Positions 1 to 11,106 of a DNA stretch of 64,000 nt are shown piece by piece. The stretch covers positions 57,738,406-57,802,405 of the forward strand of contig OW121743.1 of NCBI GenBank assembly GCA_933228675.1, given 5' to 3'. Below the pieces are notes generated by a model. It did not search any database. It saw only the letters and a program-made list of their open reading frames with translations, and had not been told where the DNA came from. The DNA is from Stomorhina lunata. Its lineage: Eukaryota; Arthropoda; Insecta; Diptera; Rhiniidae. Position 1 is the first letter of the stretch. Every line of letters begins with the position of its first letter. A program made the translations under genes and the position numbers.

Positions 1-1330
1 ATTTTTATAGGAAATCTTTCAAAAATTTCTTATATTTATAGGAAATGTTTCAAAATTTGCTTATCTTTATAGAAAATTTTTCAAAAATTGTTTATATTCA
101 TAGGAAATTTATTAAAAATTTTTATATTTATATATTTTTATATTTATATTTATTTCTAAAGAAAATTTTTAAAAAATTTCTTATTTTTATAGGAAATGTT
201 TCAAAAATTTCTTATATTTATAGGAAATGTTTCAAAATTTTCTTATCTTTATAGAAAATTTTTCAAAAATAGTTTATATTCATAGGAAATTTATTAAAAA
301 TTTTTATATTTATAGGAATTTTTTCAAAAACTTTTTTTAATGAACATTTTTAAAAATTTCCTATTTTTTAGGAAATTTTTCAAAAATTTCTTAATTTAAT
401 AGAAAAATTTTCAAAAATTTCTTAGTTTTATAGAAAATTTTTCAAAAAATTTATACAATTTTTGGGACATTTTTCAAAAATTTCTGCTTCTTATAGGAAT
501 TTTTTCAACAATTTCTCATTTTTATAGAAAACTTTTCAATACTTTCTAATTTTTATAGGAAATTTTTCAAAAATATCTTATTTCTATAGGAAATTTTTCA
601 AAAATTTCTTATTTTTATAAGAAATTTTGCCATTTGTTTTTATTTTTATAGGGAATTTTTCAAAAATTTATATTTTTTAGGAAATTTTTTAAACATTTTT
701 TTTATAGGCAATTTTTCAAAATTTTCTTATTTTTATAGAAAATTTTTTTAAAAATTTCTAACTTTTATAAAAAATTTTCTATTTTCATATGAAATTTTTT
801 AAAAATTTCCTTTTTTTATAGAAAATATTGCAAAAGTTTCTTATTTTTATAGAAAATTTTTCAAAAATTTCTTATTTTTATAGGAAATTTTTCAAAAATT
901 TCTTATTTTTATAGGAAATTTTTCAAAAATTTCTTATTTTTATAGGAAATTTTTCAAAAATTTCTTATTTTTATAGGAAATTTTTCAAAAATTTCTTATT
1001 TTATAGGAAATTTTTCCAAAATGTCTATTTTCATAGAAAATTTTCCAAAAATTTCCTATTTTATAGGAAAACTTTCCAAAAATTTCTTATTTTTATACAA
1101 AACATTTCAAAAATTTCTTAGTTTTTAGGAAGTTGTTCAAAAATTTCTTATTTTTATAGGAAATTTTTCTAAAAATTATTATTTTTATAGGAAGATTTCC
1201 TTATTTTTATTGGAAGATTTTTTTTTAACTTTTTATTTTTATAGGCAGTTTTTGAAAAATTTGATATTTGTATAGAAAATTTTTTAAAAATTCCTTCTTT
1301 TTTTTGAAGAACTTTTTTTCTATGAAAATT
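1..1330. repeat. A/T-rich tandem array, 31-bp monomer
   Basis: The stretch is a tandem array whose unit reads roughly GGAAATTTTTCAAAAATTTC followed by TTATTTTTATA, 31 bp long. The spacing is clearest at 840-1010, where successive TATAGG motifs are 31 bp apart and the copies are nearly identical. Copies decay towards both ends. Small frames here are by-products of the repeat. No gene is visible. Confidence 0.9.
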
Positions 1331-2569
1331 TTTCATTGAAAATTAGTTTATTATTCGCAATAAAATAAATATTATTTGGGAATTAAAAACATTGTTGTAC
1401 CATTTAGTAACAGACTTTTCTAGGCTTTATTTGATGTGCCTTTCAAGTAAATATCTTGAAGTTGAGATTTGCACCGATTTATTAAGAATATTAAATACTA
1501 ATAGATAGTATAGGCAATATGGGTATCAAAGTTTAGCATTTAACGTATAAAAAAGTAAAATAATATAAACTTTGTATTTGGATTAAGTTAAAGTTTAGGA
1601 ATTCTAATAAAATGTTAAATATTATCATTAAAGACGATTGAAGCATTAAATTTATAAGAAGTAGTTGAACTAACTAGAAAACCCATATCTACCAACACTT
1701 CTGCTTAAGATATTTGATGTTTTCTTCTACCCCACTGTGCAAGTTCTATACATAAACTAAAAGCAAACATTATCATGATCGTAATTGACACACGTTGAAT
1801 AGGCTTGACTAACTATAACAGTTACCATATAAACCCTATCAAAGATACCCTCGCCCCCTTTCCACAATGGACCGGGGTCTGGTTTATTACAGCTATAAAA
1901 AAAATTGTGTTGTTATTGCATTACATAACAACTAAAACAGTAACATTCTAATTCTGTCTCTATTGATTGTAATTATTCAACGTTTTTTTTTTTTGCTTTT
2001 TGTATTTAGAAATTTCATTACAATTTTCAAATTCAAAAAAGGAAATTGATTACAACAAATACCAGTATGTGGTGTAGAACAACAAAAGAAAACTATAAAA
2101 AAAAATTAACAAATAAATTTTAGCAACAATAGAACAAAAATCGACCAAAAAAAACTATATCAAAAGGTAAAAAGAATAGAGATGCATTTTTTTTTTTTTT
2201 GGTAAACTATAACAAAAGGCTAAAAATCGGTGACAACATGAGTGCAAGTTTGCAACACCAGGGTTGCCAAGTGTATAGAAGAAAAAGTGTTTTTTTCGAT
2301 ATGGCTTTGTATGTACGTATGAAAGTGTAATGCTACCGAATTCTATGGTTTTGCTGTTTGTGGTTATTGAAACCTAACCCAGTTTCAATATTGAAACTAG
2401 TTCAAGATCTTTGTGGAAAGATTGCAGCGTTTGTGTTGAGATATTGGGGAAAGATATTTTTTTTATATACTCCAGAGATTTTAAAATAAATTCTAAGATT
2501 ATTTGTTTCTTATATGTTATAGAGAATGTTATGCACAATGGGGTTAGTTGCATTTCTGTGGTGACAAAT
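1331..2569. other. Non-repetitive intergenic DNA
   Basis: Low-copy A/T-rich sequence between two arrays. It holds poly-T and poly-A runs but no reading frame of note, no transposon ends and no structured RNA that I can recognise. Confidence 0.6.
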
Positions 2570-4093
2570 ATAGAAAATTTTTGATATTAAAATTTTTATC
2601 GAAAAATTTTTGGTATAAACATTTTTATCGAAAATTTTTGATATAAAAATTTTTATCAAAAATTTTTGCTATAACAATTTTTATAGAAAATTTTTGTTAT
2701 AAAAATTTTTGTAGAAAATTTTTGATATAAAAATTTTTGTAGAAAATTTTTGATATAAAAATTTTTTGATATAAAAATTTTTATAGAAGATTTTTTGATA
2801 TACAAATTTTTATAGAAAATTTTTTATATTAAAATTTTTATAGAAAATTTTTGATAAAAAAATTTTTATAGAAAATTTTTGATAAAAAAATTTTTATAGA
2901 AAATTTTTGATATAAAAATTTTTATAGAAAATTTTTGGTATAAAAATTTTGATAGAAAATTTTTGATATAAAAATTTTGATAGAAAATGTTTGATATAAA
3001 AATTTTGATAGAAAATTTTTGATATAAAAATTTGTAAAGAAAATTTTTGATATAAAAATGTTTATAGACAATTTTTGATATAAAAATGTTTATAGAAAAT
3101 TTTTGGTATAAAAATTTTTATAGAAAATTTTTAATATAAAAATTTTTATAGAAAATTTTTGATATAAAAATTTTTATAGAAAATTTTTGATATAAACATT
3201 TTTATAGAAAATTTTTGATATAGAAATTTTTATAGAAAATTTTTGATATAAAAATTTTTATAGAAAATTTTTGATATAAAAATTTTTATAGAAAATTTTT
3301 GATATAAAAATTTTTATAGAAAATTTTTGATATAAAAAATTTTATAGAAAATTTTTGATATAAAAATTTTTATAGAAAATTTTTGATATAAAAATTTTTA
3401 TAGAAAATTTTTGATATAAAAATTGATATAGAAAATGTTTGATATAAAAATGTTTATAGAAAATTTTTGATATAAAACCTTTTATCGAAAATTTTTGATA
3501 TAAAAATTTTTATAGAAAATTTTTAATACAAAAATATTTATAGAAAATTTTCGATATAAAAATTTGTATAAAAAATTTTTGTAGAAAATTTTTTATATAA
3601 ATATTTTTACACAAAATTTTTGATATAAAAATTTTTGACAGAAAATTTTCCATATAAAAATTTTTATAGAAAATGTTTGATATAAAAAATTTAATAGAAA
3701 ATTTTTGATATAAAAATTTTTACAGAAAATTTTTGATATAAACATTTTTATAAATTTTTGATATAAAAATTTTGATCGAAAATTTTTGATATAAAAATTT
3801 TGATAGAAAATTTTAAATATAAAAATTTGTAAAGAAAATATTTGATATAAAAATGTTTATAGAAAATTTTTGATATAAAAATGTTTATAGAAAATTTTTG
3901 GTATAAAAATTTTTATAGAAAATTTTTTATTAAAAATTTTAATAGAAAATTTTTGATATAAAAATTTTTATAGAAAATTTTTGATATAAAAATTTTGATA
4001 GAAAATTTTTGATATAAAAATTTTTATAAATTTTTGATATAAAAATTTTTATAGAAAATTTTTGATACACAAAATTTTTATAGAAAATTTTTG

Positions 4094-4298
4094 ATGATGG
4101 TCGTGGGTTCGAGTCGGGCTCAGGTTCATGTCATAAATTATTTTTTTAATTTATGATTTTTAAATTAGATGAATAAATTTTAGGAATACTGAAAAAACTA
4201 TGTGACACTTAGCAGTGTGGAATGCTGCATTTTCTGTCCCGCTACGGACTTCATCAGCACACTGTGTCACCATAAACAACATAAATTCTGGTTCAACG
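4094..4298 (-). mobile_element. 205-bp inserted repeat with tRNA-like box and ribozyme motif
   Basis: A block of non-satellite sequence splits the 28-bp array; array units resume immediately on both sides, so it is an insertion. The plus strand near 4104-4115 contains GGGTTCGAGTC, close to the pol III B-box consensus. The minus strand carries a near-complete hammerhead ribozyme fold (listed separately). It is probably a SINE-like or retrozyme-like element. Its exact ends and any target duplication are unclear because the flanks are repetitive. Confidence 0.55.
4202..4270 (-). ncRNA. Candidate hammerhead ribozyme, family 2 (type I-like)
   Basis: On the minus strand, stem I pairs 4258-4264 with 4213-4219 (7 bp), then 4265-4270 with 4202-4207 (6 bp), with a 5-nt one-sided bulge at 4208-4212. 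The conserved core CTGATGA is at 4257-4251. Stem II is GTCC/GGAC with a 6-nt loop. GAAA is at 4234-4231. Stem III is AATG/CATT with a 3-nt loop, followed by the cleavage trinucleotide TTC, so cleavage would fall after the base at 4220. The one departure from the family rule is an A-A opposition (4250 and 4235) where the first stem II pair, normally G-C, should be. The fold is seen directly; activity is inferred and may be reduced or lost. Confidence 0.6.
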
Positions 4299-5039
4299 AA
4301 AATTTTTGATATAAAAATTTTTATAGAAAATTTTTGATATAAACATTTTTATAAATTTTTGATATAAAAATTTTTATAGAAAATTTTTGATATAAAAATT
4401 TTTATAGAAAATTTTTGATATAAACATTTTTATAGAAAATTTTTGATATAAAATTTTTTATAGAAAATTTTTGGTATGAAAATTTTTATAGAAAATTTTT
4501 GATATAAACATTTTTATAGAAAATTTTTGATATAAAGATTTTTATAGAAAATTTTTGATATAAAAATTTTTATTGAATATAAATGTTTTTAAAGCAAATT
4601 TTTATATGGAAAATTTTTGATATAAAAATTTTGATATAAAGTTTTTGATATAAAATTTTTGATATAAACATTTTTATAAAATTTTTTTTTTTTTTAATTT
4701 CTTATAGAAAATTTTTTATAGAAAACTTTTGAAATAAAATTTTTGATATACAAATTTTTAAAGAAAATTTTTGGTATAAAATTTTTGATAGAAAATTTTC
4801 GATATAAAATTTTGTATAGAAAATTTTCGATATCAAATTTTTTATAGAAAATTTACGATATAAAATTTTTTATAGAAAATTTTTATAGAAATTTCTTGAT
4901 ATAAACATTTTTATAGAAAATTTTTTATATAAAATTTTTTATAGAAATGAATGTGGGAAGTGAAGGTAGATGAAAACTGAAAAATGTTTGTTTTTGTTCA
5001 GTCGATAATCTACGCTTTTACTTTTGGTTTATGAACATA

Positions 5040-5262
5040 ATTCTTAATAGTTATGTTTGTAAATTTTGTAATAATGCGAGGTTTTCGATCTTTCTAAATT
5101 GGGGATAATCCTCCTGAAGAGATGGCTTAACCAACCATCGAAACGCGTCGAGGAATTTGGTTTCTCCGCAAACATTTTTTGGCTTTTTATCAATAAATTG
5201 GTCTGTTACATTAATAAATAATTGTAACAGATTTGGGATCAAATGCAAATACACTTCTTTTT
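5040..5262 (+). mobile_element. Ribozyme-bearing short repeat, family 1, copy 1
   Basis: This non-satellite block inside the 28-bp array shares its sequence with blocks at about 13695-13975 and 28226-28485, both in the opposite orientation, and with a truncated tail at 19325-19410. Shared landmarks in the ribozyme-sense direction are GGGATAAT before the ribozyme, then GGTTTCTCC, then ACATTTTTTGG, then a hairpin made of TTATTA/TAATAA-type arms. It encodes no protein. The size and the hammerhead suggest a retrozyme or Penelope-derived non-autonomous element (inference). Confidence 0.65.
5109..5154 (+). ncRNA. Hammerhead ribozyme motif, family 1, intact core
   Basis: The order of elements is that of a hammerhead: stem I strand TCCTC (5109-5113), core CTGAAGA (5114-5120, fitting CUGANGA), stem II GATGG/CCATC (5121-5125 with 5135-5139) with a 9-nt loop, GAAA (5140-5143), a very short stem III (A-T and C-G around a 2-nt loop), cleavage base C5149, and the matching stem I strand GAGGA (5150-5154). 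All core bases are present and stem I pairs perfectly over 5 bp. Hammerheads with such a tiny stem III are known from Penelope-like elements and retrozymes, where they are thought to work as dimers. Cleavage itself is not shown. Confidence 0.75.
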
Positions 5263-5860
5263 GAATAATATTTACATCCCGACTATTTTGTTATTTTTTG
5301 ATAAAAATTTTTATAGAAAGTTTTTGATATAAAAATTTTTATGTAAACTTTTTGATATACATTTTTTTATTGAAAATTTTTGATATAAAAATTTGTATAG
5401 AAAAATTTGAACAGAAAATTTTTACAGAAAATTTCAATAAAATTTTTTATACAAGATGTTTAATACAAAATTTTTATAGAAAATTTTCGATATAAAATGC
5501 TTTTTAAAAAATATTGGGTATAAAATCTTTTTTAGAAAATTTTCGATAAAAAATTTTTGATATAAAAATATTTATAAAAAATTTTTGATATAAAAATTTT
5601 TATAGAAAATTTTCGTTATAAAATTTTTTAAAGAAATTTTTTATATAGACAATTTTCGTGATAAAATTTTTTAAAGAAAATTTTCGATAAAACATATTTA
5701 TAGAAAATTTTTCATAGAAAATTTTTTTATAGAAAATTTTTTATAGAAAAGTTTTTATAGACAATTTTTTTTCAAAAATTAAAAAAAAAATTTGTAGAAA
5801 ATTTTCGATACAAAATTTTTGATAGAAAAATTTCGATATAAAAATTTGAAGTGTTTTAAA

Positions 5861-6989
5861 TACAATTTAATAGAAATACTCTAAGCCTTCAGAAGTTTAA
5901 ATCAATACTCGTAACCCTACAAAGCACCCTGAGCACTGACCCAATTTTATTTGCACCAAAAACTTAGCAAATAATCTGCGTAGAACAAAAAAAAAAATAA
6001 TGTGTACCAAATGGAAAACAAATGTATTTCCATAAATTTTCAAATAAAACTATCTAGTATAAAGTCCTAATAAGGCCTTTTCTATAATCAATTTAAAAGT
6101 TATTCTTAAATATCTTGTCAATTAAATTTCAAAATTTTACATTTTCAATTTAAAGTTGTTCGTACATAAATTTTGCACATGTTGCAAAGGCTTTTATTAA
6201 ACATTTGTTGCTAATAATTGTTGTTGTTGCTCATCTGCTGTTCATCCGTTTTGTCGTATAAAATGTGCAATAGCAATTGCATCTCGTCAGCAGCAGAAGT
6301 AGCATCAACATCAACAACAACTACATCTAAATAACGAATTCAAATGGAAATTTAGGTCATCAGAGCAGCAACAACGAAATTCGTAAAGAAAAATCAAGGT
6401 CATCGTCGTTAGCAGTTTTTTTTTTTTGTTTTTTGAAGGTACATCCATATATTATTTCTATATAAACTTGCAACATTTGGACCTACATATAAATTGTGAG
6501 TATATAGAAAATGATGTATATACTTTTAGAGAATTTGTGAGTGTGTATATGTTTATAGAAAATTTTATGTATATATGTGTGTTACGCCGAATTTTTGTAC
6601 ATAAAACACAGCTGTGCTGTTAATGAATAATTGCTATAGGACTTTTATACTCGTACCCTACACCGGCATTAAGGTAAAGAAGTAGATTCTGAATTTTAAT
6701 ATGGGCGCACAAGCCAGAAGATGCCGAACATTCTTATGATCAGTTAAGGTCTCTTCATCCGAAACAATTGAAAAAAAAAATTACGATATGGTTTAAGCCG
6801 ATTGTAAATTAGAAGTGGACATCACAGGCATGGCTCATAGGCCGTGGATCCAATACAATAAACCCAAGACCCAACAGTAGGTTTGTCGTGGTGAATCGGA
6901 GCCAAAACAGGCAAAAGCTAGTTTGTCAGCCAAAAAGTCATGGCGACCGATTTTAGGTATACACGGGAAAGTGCAAGGGTGAACACATG
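5861..6989. other. Intergenic DNA with CAA/CAG-type runs
   Basis: Includes short TTGTTG, CAGCAG and CAACAA runs at 6210-6390, of the kind common in fly non-coding DNA. No supported gene. The sequence from about 6690 onward may be a very decayed upstream part of the LINE that follows, but I could not align it. Confidence 0.5.
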
Positions 6990-7918
6990 TGCAGTTTCCA
7001 CAAGGAAAATTCATAAATTTGGCTATCCTCGTCATCGACAACATAATGCGCATGGCTCTGAGTGGAAGACACGGTATCCAATGGACACCCTTTAAACAAC
7101 TGGAGGACCTGAAATATGTTTATGAAGTATATCTTCTAAGCTAAAGCTCTGGTCACCTTCAACAAAGTATTAACGCTATCACTGTTGAATCTCGGATAGA
7201 TGGGTTGGAAATCATAATTTTTAAGACAAAGATTATGCCTGGAGGCTACGGCGCAAACATGTCGAACACATCATTGTGGATAACGAGGTTATTGGATGTG
7301 TAAGTACATTTTATTATATTGGAAATTTGGTATCTACAAAAGGTGGCGCCAACGAGGATATTGAATAGCGTATTAATGAGGCAAAATCTGCATTGTCCGA
7401 CCTATTTAGAAATCTCGGCAAATATCAACAACAACTTAATAACGAATATACGACTAGAATGTCAAGTCCATCCTGTATTACGTCTGTGAAACTTGGAAAC
7501 TCACAAATGCGATCGATAAGCGCCTACAAACCTTTGCAAACAAATGCTTACGTTAAATTCTTAAAATATAGTGGCCGAATCGCATTAGAAATGAAGATCT
7601 ACTAAATGCGACAAACCAAATCCCAGCTTCTATAGAAGTATGTCAATGGAAATGGCAGTGGATTGCTCCACAAGTGCTTCGTTTGAATCCACGGGGAAGC
7701 GGCCGTCGTATTGGTGGATCGGCTAGAACGTTGAAAAGGTCAATTGATGCGGAGTTGCAAGCAGCAAACTATTCATGGAATGACGCATGCCTGACATCTC
7801 GCAAATTAGTTCGATATAAAAAGATGGTTGAAGCCCTACCCAGCAAAACTTTGGTAATGGCAAGTACTCTGATAACTGGTTACCTTGTAACGACTACAAC
7901 ATACCATCCGAATAAATA
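6990..7918 (+). pseudogene. RTE-like LINE, reverse-transcriptase 3' part, broken
   Basis: Conceptual translation recovers the C-terminal half of a non-LTR retrotransposon polymerase in several frames. Near 7027-7140 it reads like the RT segment NIMRMALSGRHGIQWTPFKQ, but the YADD-type catalytic motif has decayed to VYEV. At about 7258-7460 there is an open stretch with YYIGNLVSTKGGANEDIE, the usual 'YLGS(L/I)VSxxGGxxEDI' motif, interrupted by a TAG. After a frameshift near 7460 comes VKSILYYVCETWKLTNAIDK, then two more stops. After another frameshift, 7674-7918 gives a basic tail including AELQAANYSWNDA. This order is typical of RTE/CR1-type elements. It is not functional. Confidence 0.8.
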
Positions 7919-8817
7919 ATAAGTTATTACAGAAGTACTTATTTGTAATTAAGATGGTAATTTAAACTGAATGGCCCCGGTTCAAATCCCACCAAGGGCA
8001 ACAATTTTTTTTAGTTTTTTTTTATTAAAAGAGTCTTTTTAAATGATTTTTGAATTTTAAGAACTTAAATATTATCTTGTGTAAAAAAAAATTGTAAAAC
8101 TAACTCACGTTAATGAAAAAATACCATCATGAGTCAATTTTGATTACGTAGGGGATGTTGAATACCAAACACGATTCTAATTGGTCTTAACTTGGTAAGC
8201 ACAACTTATCTGGGTCATCCTTCATCTCAACTGTGGACACACACCTCCTCATGGTATCACCCGGGGAGATAGTTTAACACCCATTAATATTGTGAGTTAA
8301 CATGTTCCGAGAGTTGTCCCATAAGATCGATAAAAATGGGTTAGGATTACGGGCTAGTAACCCTCTCTTGAAAAAAATACAATGGAGAGGATAAAATTAG
8401 AATTGAAATGTCCCACTACCTAATGTTAGAGAAGGATGTCCGAAACTTCGATAGAAAGACCAAGTAGAGGAACATTTTTCAAAGCTTGGCCTATAAAATT
8501 GGAGAATATTCGCACAAGATCGAAATCCATGGAATTCTAAAATATGCTCGGACTTTGACCTTAACAGGTTGTAACATTTAAGTAAGTAAGAGTCAATCTT
8601 ATGTAAAAACTTATACAAAAAAGAAGATTTAAATTGTTTAAGTTTTAAAATAATTAAAAAAGAGTTTTAAAATAATTACAAAAATCGGATAAAAATATTT
8701 TTCCAAAAATTACAACAAAGCAAAAAAAAGCAGTCAAAAACACAGTTATTTTCACATGATTTTGGATCTAAAAATAAAAATTGTTTATATTAATTATAAG
8801 CTGCTAAGTTTTCAACA
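7919..8817. other. Intergenic, with tRNA-like B box
   Basis: At about 7972-7993 lies CCCCGGTTCAAATCCCACC, a good match to a tRNA T-arm/B box followed by a T-run, but no complete cloverleaf precedes it. The following stretch to 8620 has moderate G+C content and could be decayed retroelement sequence. No family was recognised. Confidence 0.4.
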
Positions 8818-8889
8818 TATGAAGTAGCTCAGTGGAAGAGTCTCTGCCTAGCAGTCGGAGGGTCTCGGTTCGAGCTCCCATGGGATCAT
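8818..8889 (+). pseudogene. tRNA-like sequence (tRNA pseudogene or SINE head)
   Basis: There is an A box, TAGCTCAGTGG, and a B box, GGTTCGAGCTCC, at the normal tRNA spacing. Between them the anticodon arm has 4 of 5 pairs and the 7-nt loop CTAGCAG would present anticodon AGC (Ala). The T stem has only about two pairs and the acceptor stem is poor, and an A-run follows. It is more likely a tRNA pseudogene or the head of a tRNA-derived SINE than a working tRNA. Confidence 0.5.
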
Positions 8890-9184
8890 AAAAAAAATTT
8901 TGTATTTCGTTTAAAAATATATATATATTTTTAATAAAACAACAACAAAAAAGTTGTTGCTGTTGTTGTTGTTGCTTTCAAATTGCTTACCCAAGTCATT
9001 ACTTTTCTGCAATTGGTAAGTACTTGCCTCCAATGACATCCCCATGTTAATGTAATGACTTAAACAGCGAATGAGTAAGTAGTTCGTGTTCAATAGTTTA
9101 ACTGTTTAACTCATTATTTGGTAATGAAAAGTTTTACTGGGTATGCATTACTGGTAGTCAACGATAACAGAATAAGAAGAAAAC

Positions 9185-9945
9185 AAGTAAGAAAGTGCTA
9201 TAGTCGGTCAAGCCCGACCATACGATACCCTTCACTACTAAGGTCAAAGGTGTTCTTTTTTCTGTATAAAGACATATATTTGCTAAATTTTGCCATCAAA
9301 AAAACATTTTTTTTTAAACTTTTATATTTAAGCTGTTTCCGTCATTTGAACATATATGAGAGCTAGGGTCAAATGTGGACCAATTACCTCAAAATTTGGC
9401 AAATTGATAATAGTTTTTACAAAAATTATATATTCAAAAATAAACTCAAAATGCTTATTATCTTCAGATTTAGTTATTTTTGTCACATTTAGTGCATTTT
9501 GACAGCGGAGTTTGTATGGGAGCTATGTTCAAATGTGGACTGATTTCAACGAAATTTGGTACAGTGATTTTATTTTACATAAGTAGTATTAGTTTAAAAT
9601 TTCATGCAAAAATATTTTTATTTGTTGCCAAAATATCAATTCCGAGAAGTGGGAACTATGGAAGGTACCATAAATAATGTACCGATTTTAGCGAATTTCA
9701 ATAGTCATGGTGCCAAATTTCATCTAATTATCTTTAGAATTTCGACCTATACTTTGATTACACGGTTTACGTGGGGGTTCAGCCAGCCAGACGGACGGAC
9801 TGACATCGCTAAATCGGCTCAGAAAGTGATTCTAAACCTATTAGTACACTAAAAGGTGGGTCTAAGACAAATATTTCTATGAGTTACATACATCAGTACA
9901 AACTTATAATACCCTTTCCACATATGGTGGTGAAGGGTATAAAAA
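9185..9945 (-). mobile_element. mini-me / DINE-1-like element A
   Basis: The right end carries ACCCTT...GTGGTGAAGGGTATAAAAA, the usual 5' end of this family read in reverse. The left end has a hairpin round TAGTCGG..CCGACCATA beside CAAGTAAGAAAG, the 3' end. A short proto-microsatellite of the GTCY type (CAGACGGACGGACTGACATC) lies at 9787-9806. Small frames inside are not genes. Element B, 412 bp away, is the same family in inverted orientation. Confidence 0.75.
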
Positions 9946-10357
9946 TATGCTGATATTCAAAAATGTTCTATGATAAATTTTAAAATTTAAATCCGAAAAA
10001 TATTAAACCAAGGACAAAATTTTAAAACTGTCAAAATCACGTATTAGTGTTTATGAAAAAATTTGCCATATATTGATCCTTTAGAATATATAATGGATAC
10101 AATTTTTGATTGCTGTCTTCGTGAATGGCAGGGGTTTATTTGCACCCATTTCGAATTTTTATACGTTTTTTTAAAATAATAGGCTTTTAAAAATCACAAA
10201 AACATCCATTTAGGCTTCAAGTTTCAGTATGGGCTCAAAGTCTGCTTAATTTTCTATAATTAGATGTAAAAGACCTCATCAAAAGAAATTGGAGTGATAT
10301 AAATAACGTCAAGTAAAAAAGGGCTCACAGTGTGTAGCGTCCGTCACAGAAATAAAG
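9946..10357. other. Spacer between inverted mini-me-like copies
   Basis: A/T-rich sequence with no gene. It ends with the motif TGTGTAGCGTCCGTCACAG (10331-10349) just before element B. The same motif recurs just beyond B. Confidence 0.5.
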
Positions 10358-11106
10358 TTTTTATACCCTTCACCACCATAGGTGGAAAGGGTATTATAAG
10401 TTTGTGCTGATGTTTGTAACGCATAGAAATATTTGTCTTAGACCCACCTTTTAGTATACCAATAGACTTAGAATCACTTTCGATTTAGCGATGTCCGTTT
10501 GTCCGTCCGTCCGCCTGGCTGTCTGGACCCCCATGTAGACCTTGTAATCAAACTACAGGTCGCAATTCTAAAGATAATTTGATGAAATTTGGCACTGATA
10601 ATTTTTTTGATAATGGGACTATGGCTATTGAAATTGGTCAAAATCGGTCTATTATTTATGGTACCTCCCATAGGTCCCACTTCCCGGAATCGCTATATTG
10701 GCCACAAATATCTATATTTTTTCATTAAAACAGATACTGCTTATGTAAACATAAATTACTGTACCAAATTTCGTTGAAATCGGTCCACATTTGACCGTAG
10801 CTCCCATACAAACTCTTCTTCAAAATCGCACTAAATGAGACAAAAAATCACTAAGACGCTCGTAAGTCTAAAGATAATGAAAATTTTATTGCATACATAA
10901 TTTTTGTAACAACTGTAATCAATTTGCCAAATTTCGAGATAATCGGTCCACATTTGACCCTAGCTCTCATATAAGTCCAAATGACGGAAACAGGTTGAAT
11001 ATATACGTTTTGAGAAAATGTTTGTATGATGGCAAAATTTAGCAATTATTTGTCTTTATACAGGATGGTCGGCTTGACCGACTATAGCGCTTTCTTACTT
11101 GTTTTT
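10358..11106 (+). mobile_element. mini-me / DINE-1-like element B
   Basis: Starts TTTTTATACCCTTCACCACC, with an inverted partner just inside (GGTGGAAAGGGTA), runs through a GTCY tract (GTCCGTTTGTCCGTCCGTCC at 10495-10514) and ends with the hairpin GGTCGGCTTGACCGAC followed by CTTTCTTACTTG. It is arranged head to head with element A and is similar over its length, so the pair could form a long cruciform. Confidence 0.78.

Larger units (their letters stand above)
2570..5860. repeat. A/T-rich tandem array, 28-bp monomer
   Basis: The repeat unit is GATATAAAAATTTTTATAGA plus AAATTTTT, 28 bp. It is most regular at 3120-3420, where GATATA recurs every 28 bp. Variants occur after 4600 and 5290. The array is interrupted by two unrelated insertions, at about 4094-4298 and about 4945-5290, each carrying a hammerhead-like RNA motif. 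The core TATAGAAAATTTTT is shared with arrays elsewhere in the window. Confidence 0.92.

Noticed and set aside
8818..8889. Functional tRNA-Ala (AGC)
   Set aside because: A and B boxes are good but the T stem and acceptor stem do not pair; kept only as a tRNA-like pseudogene.
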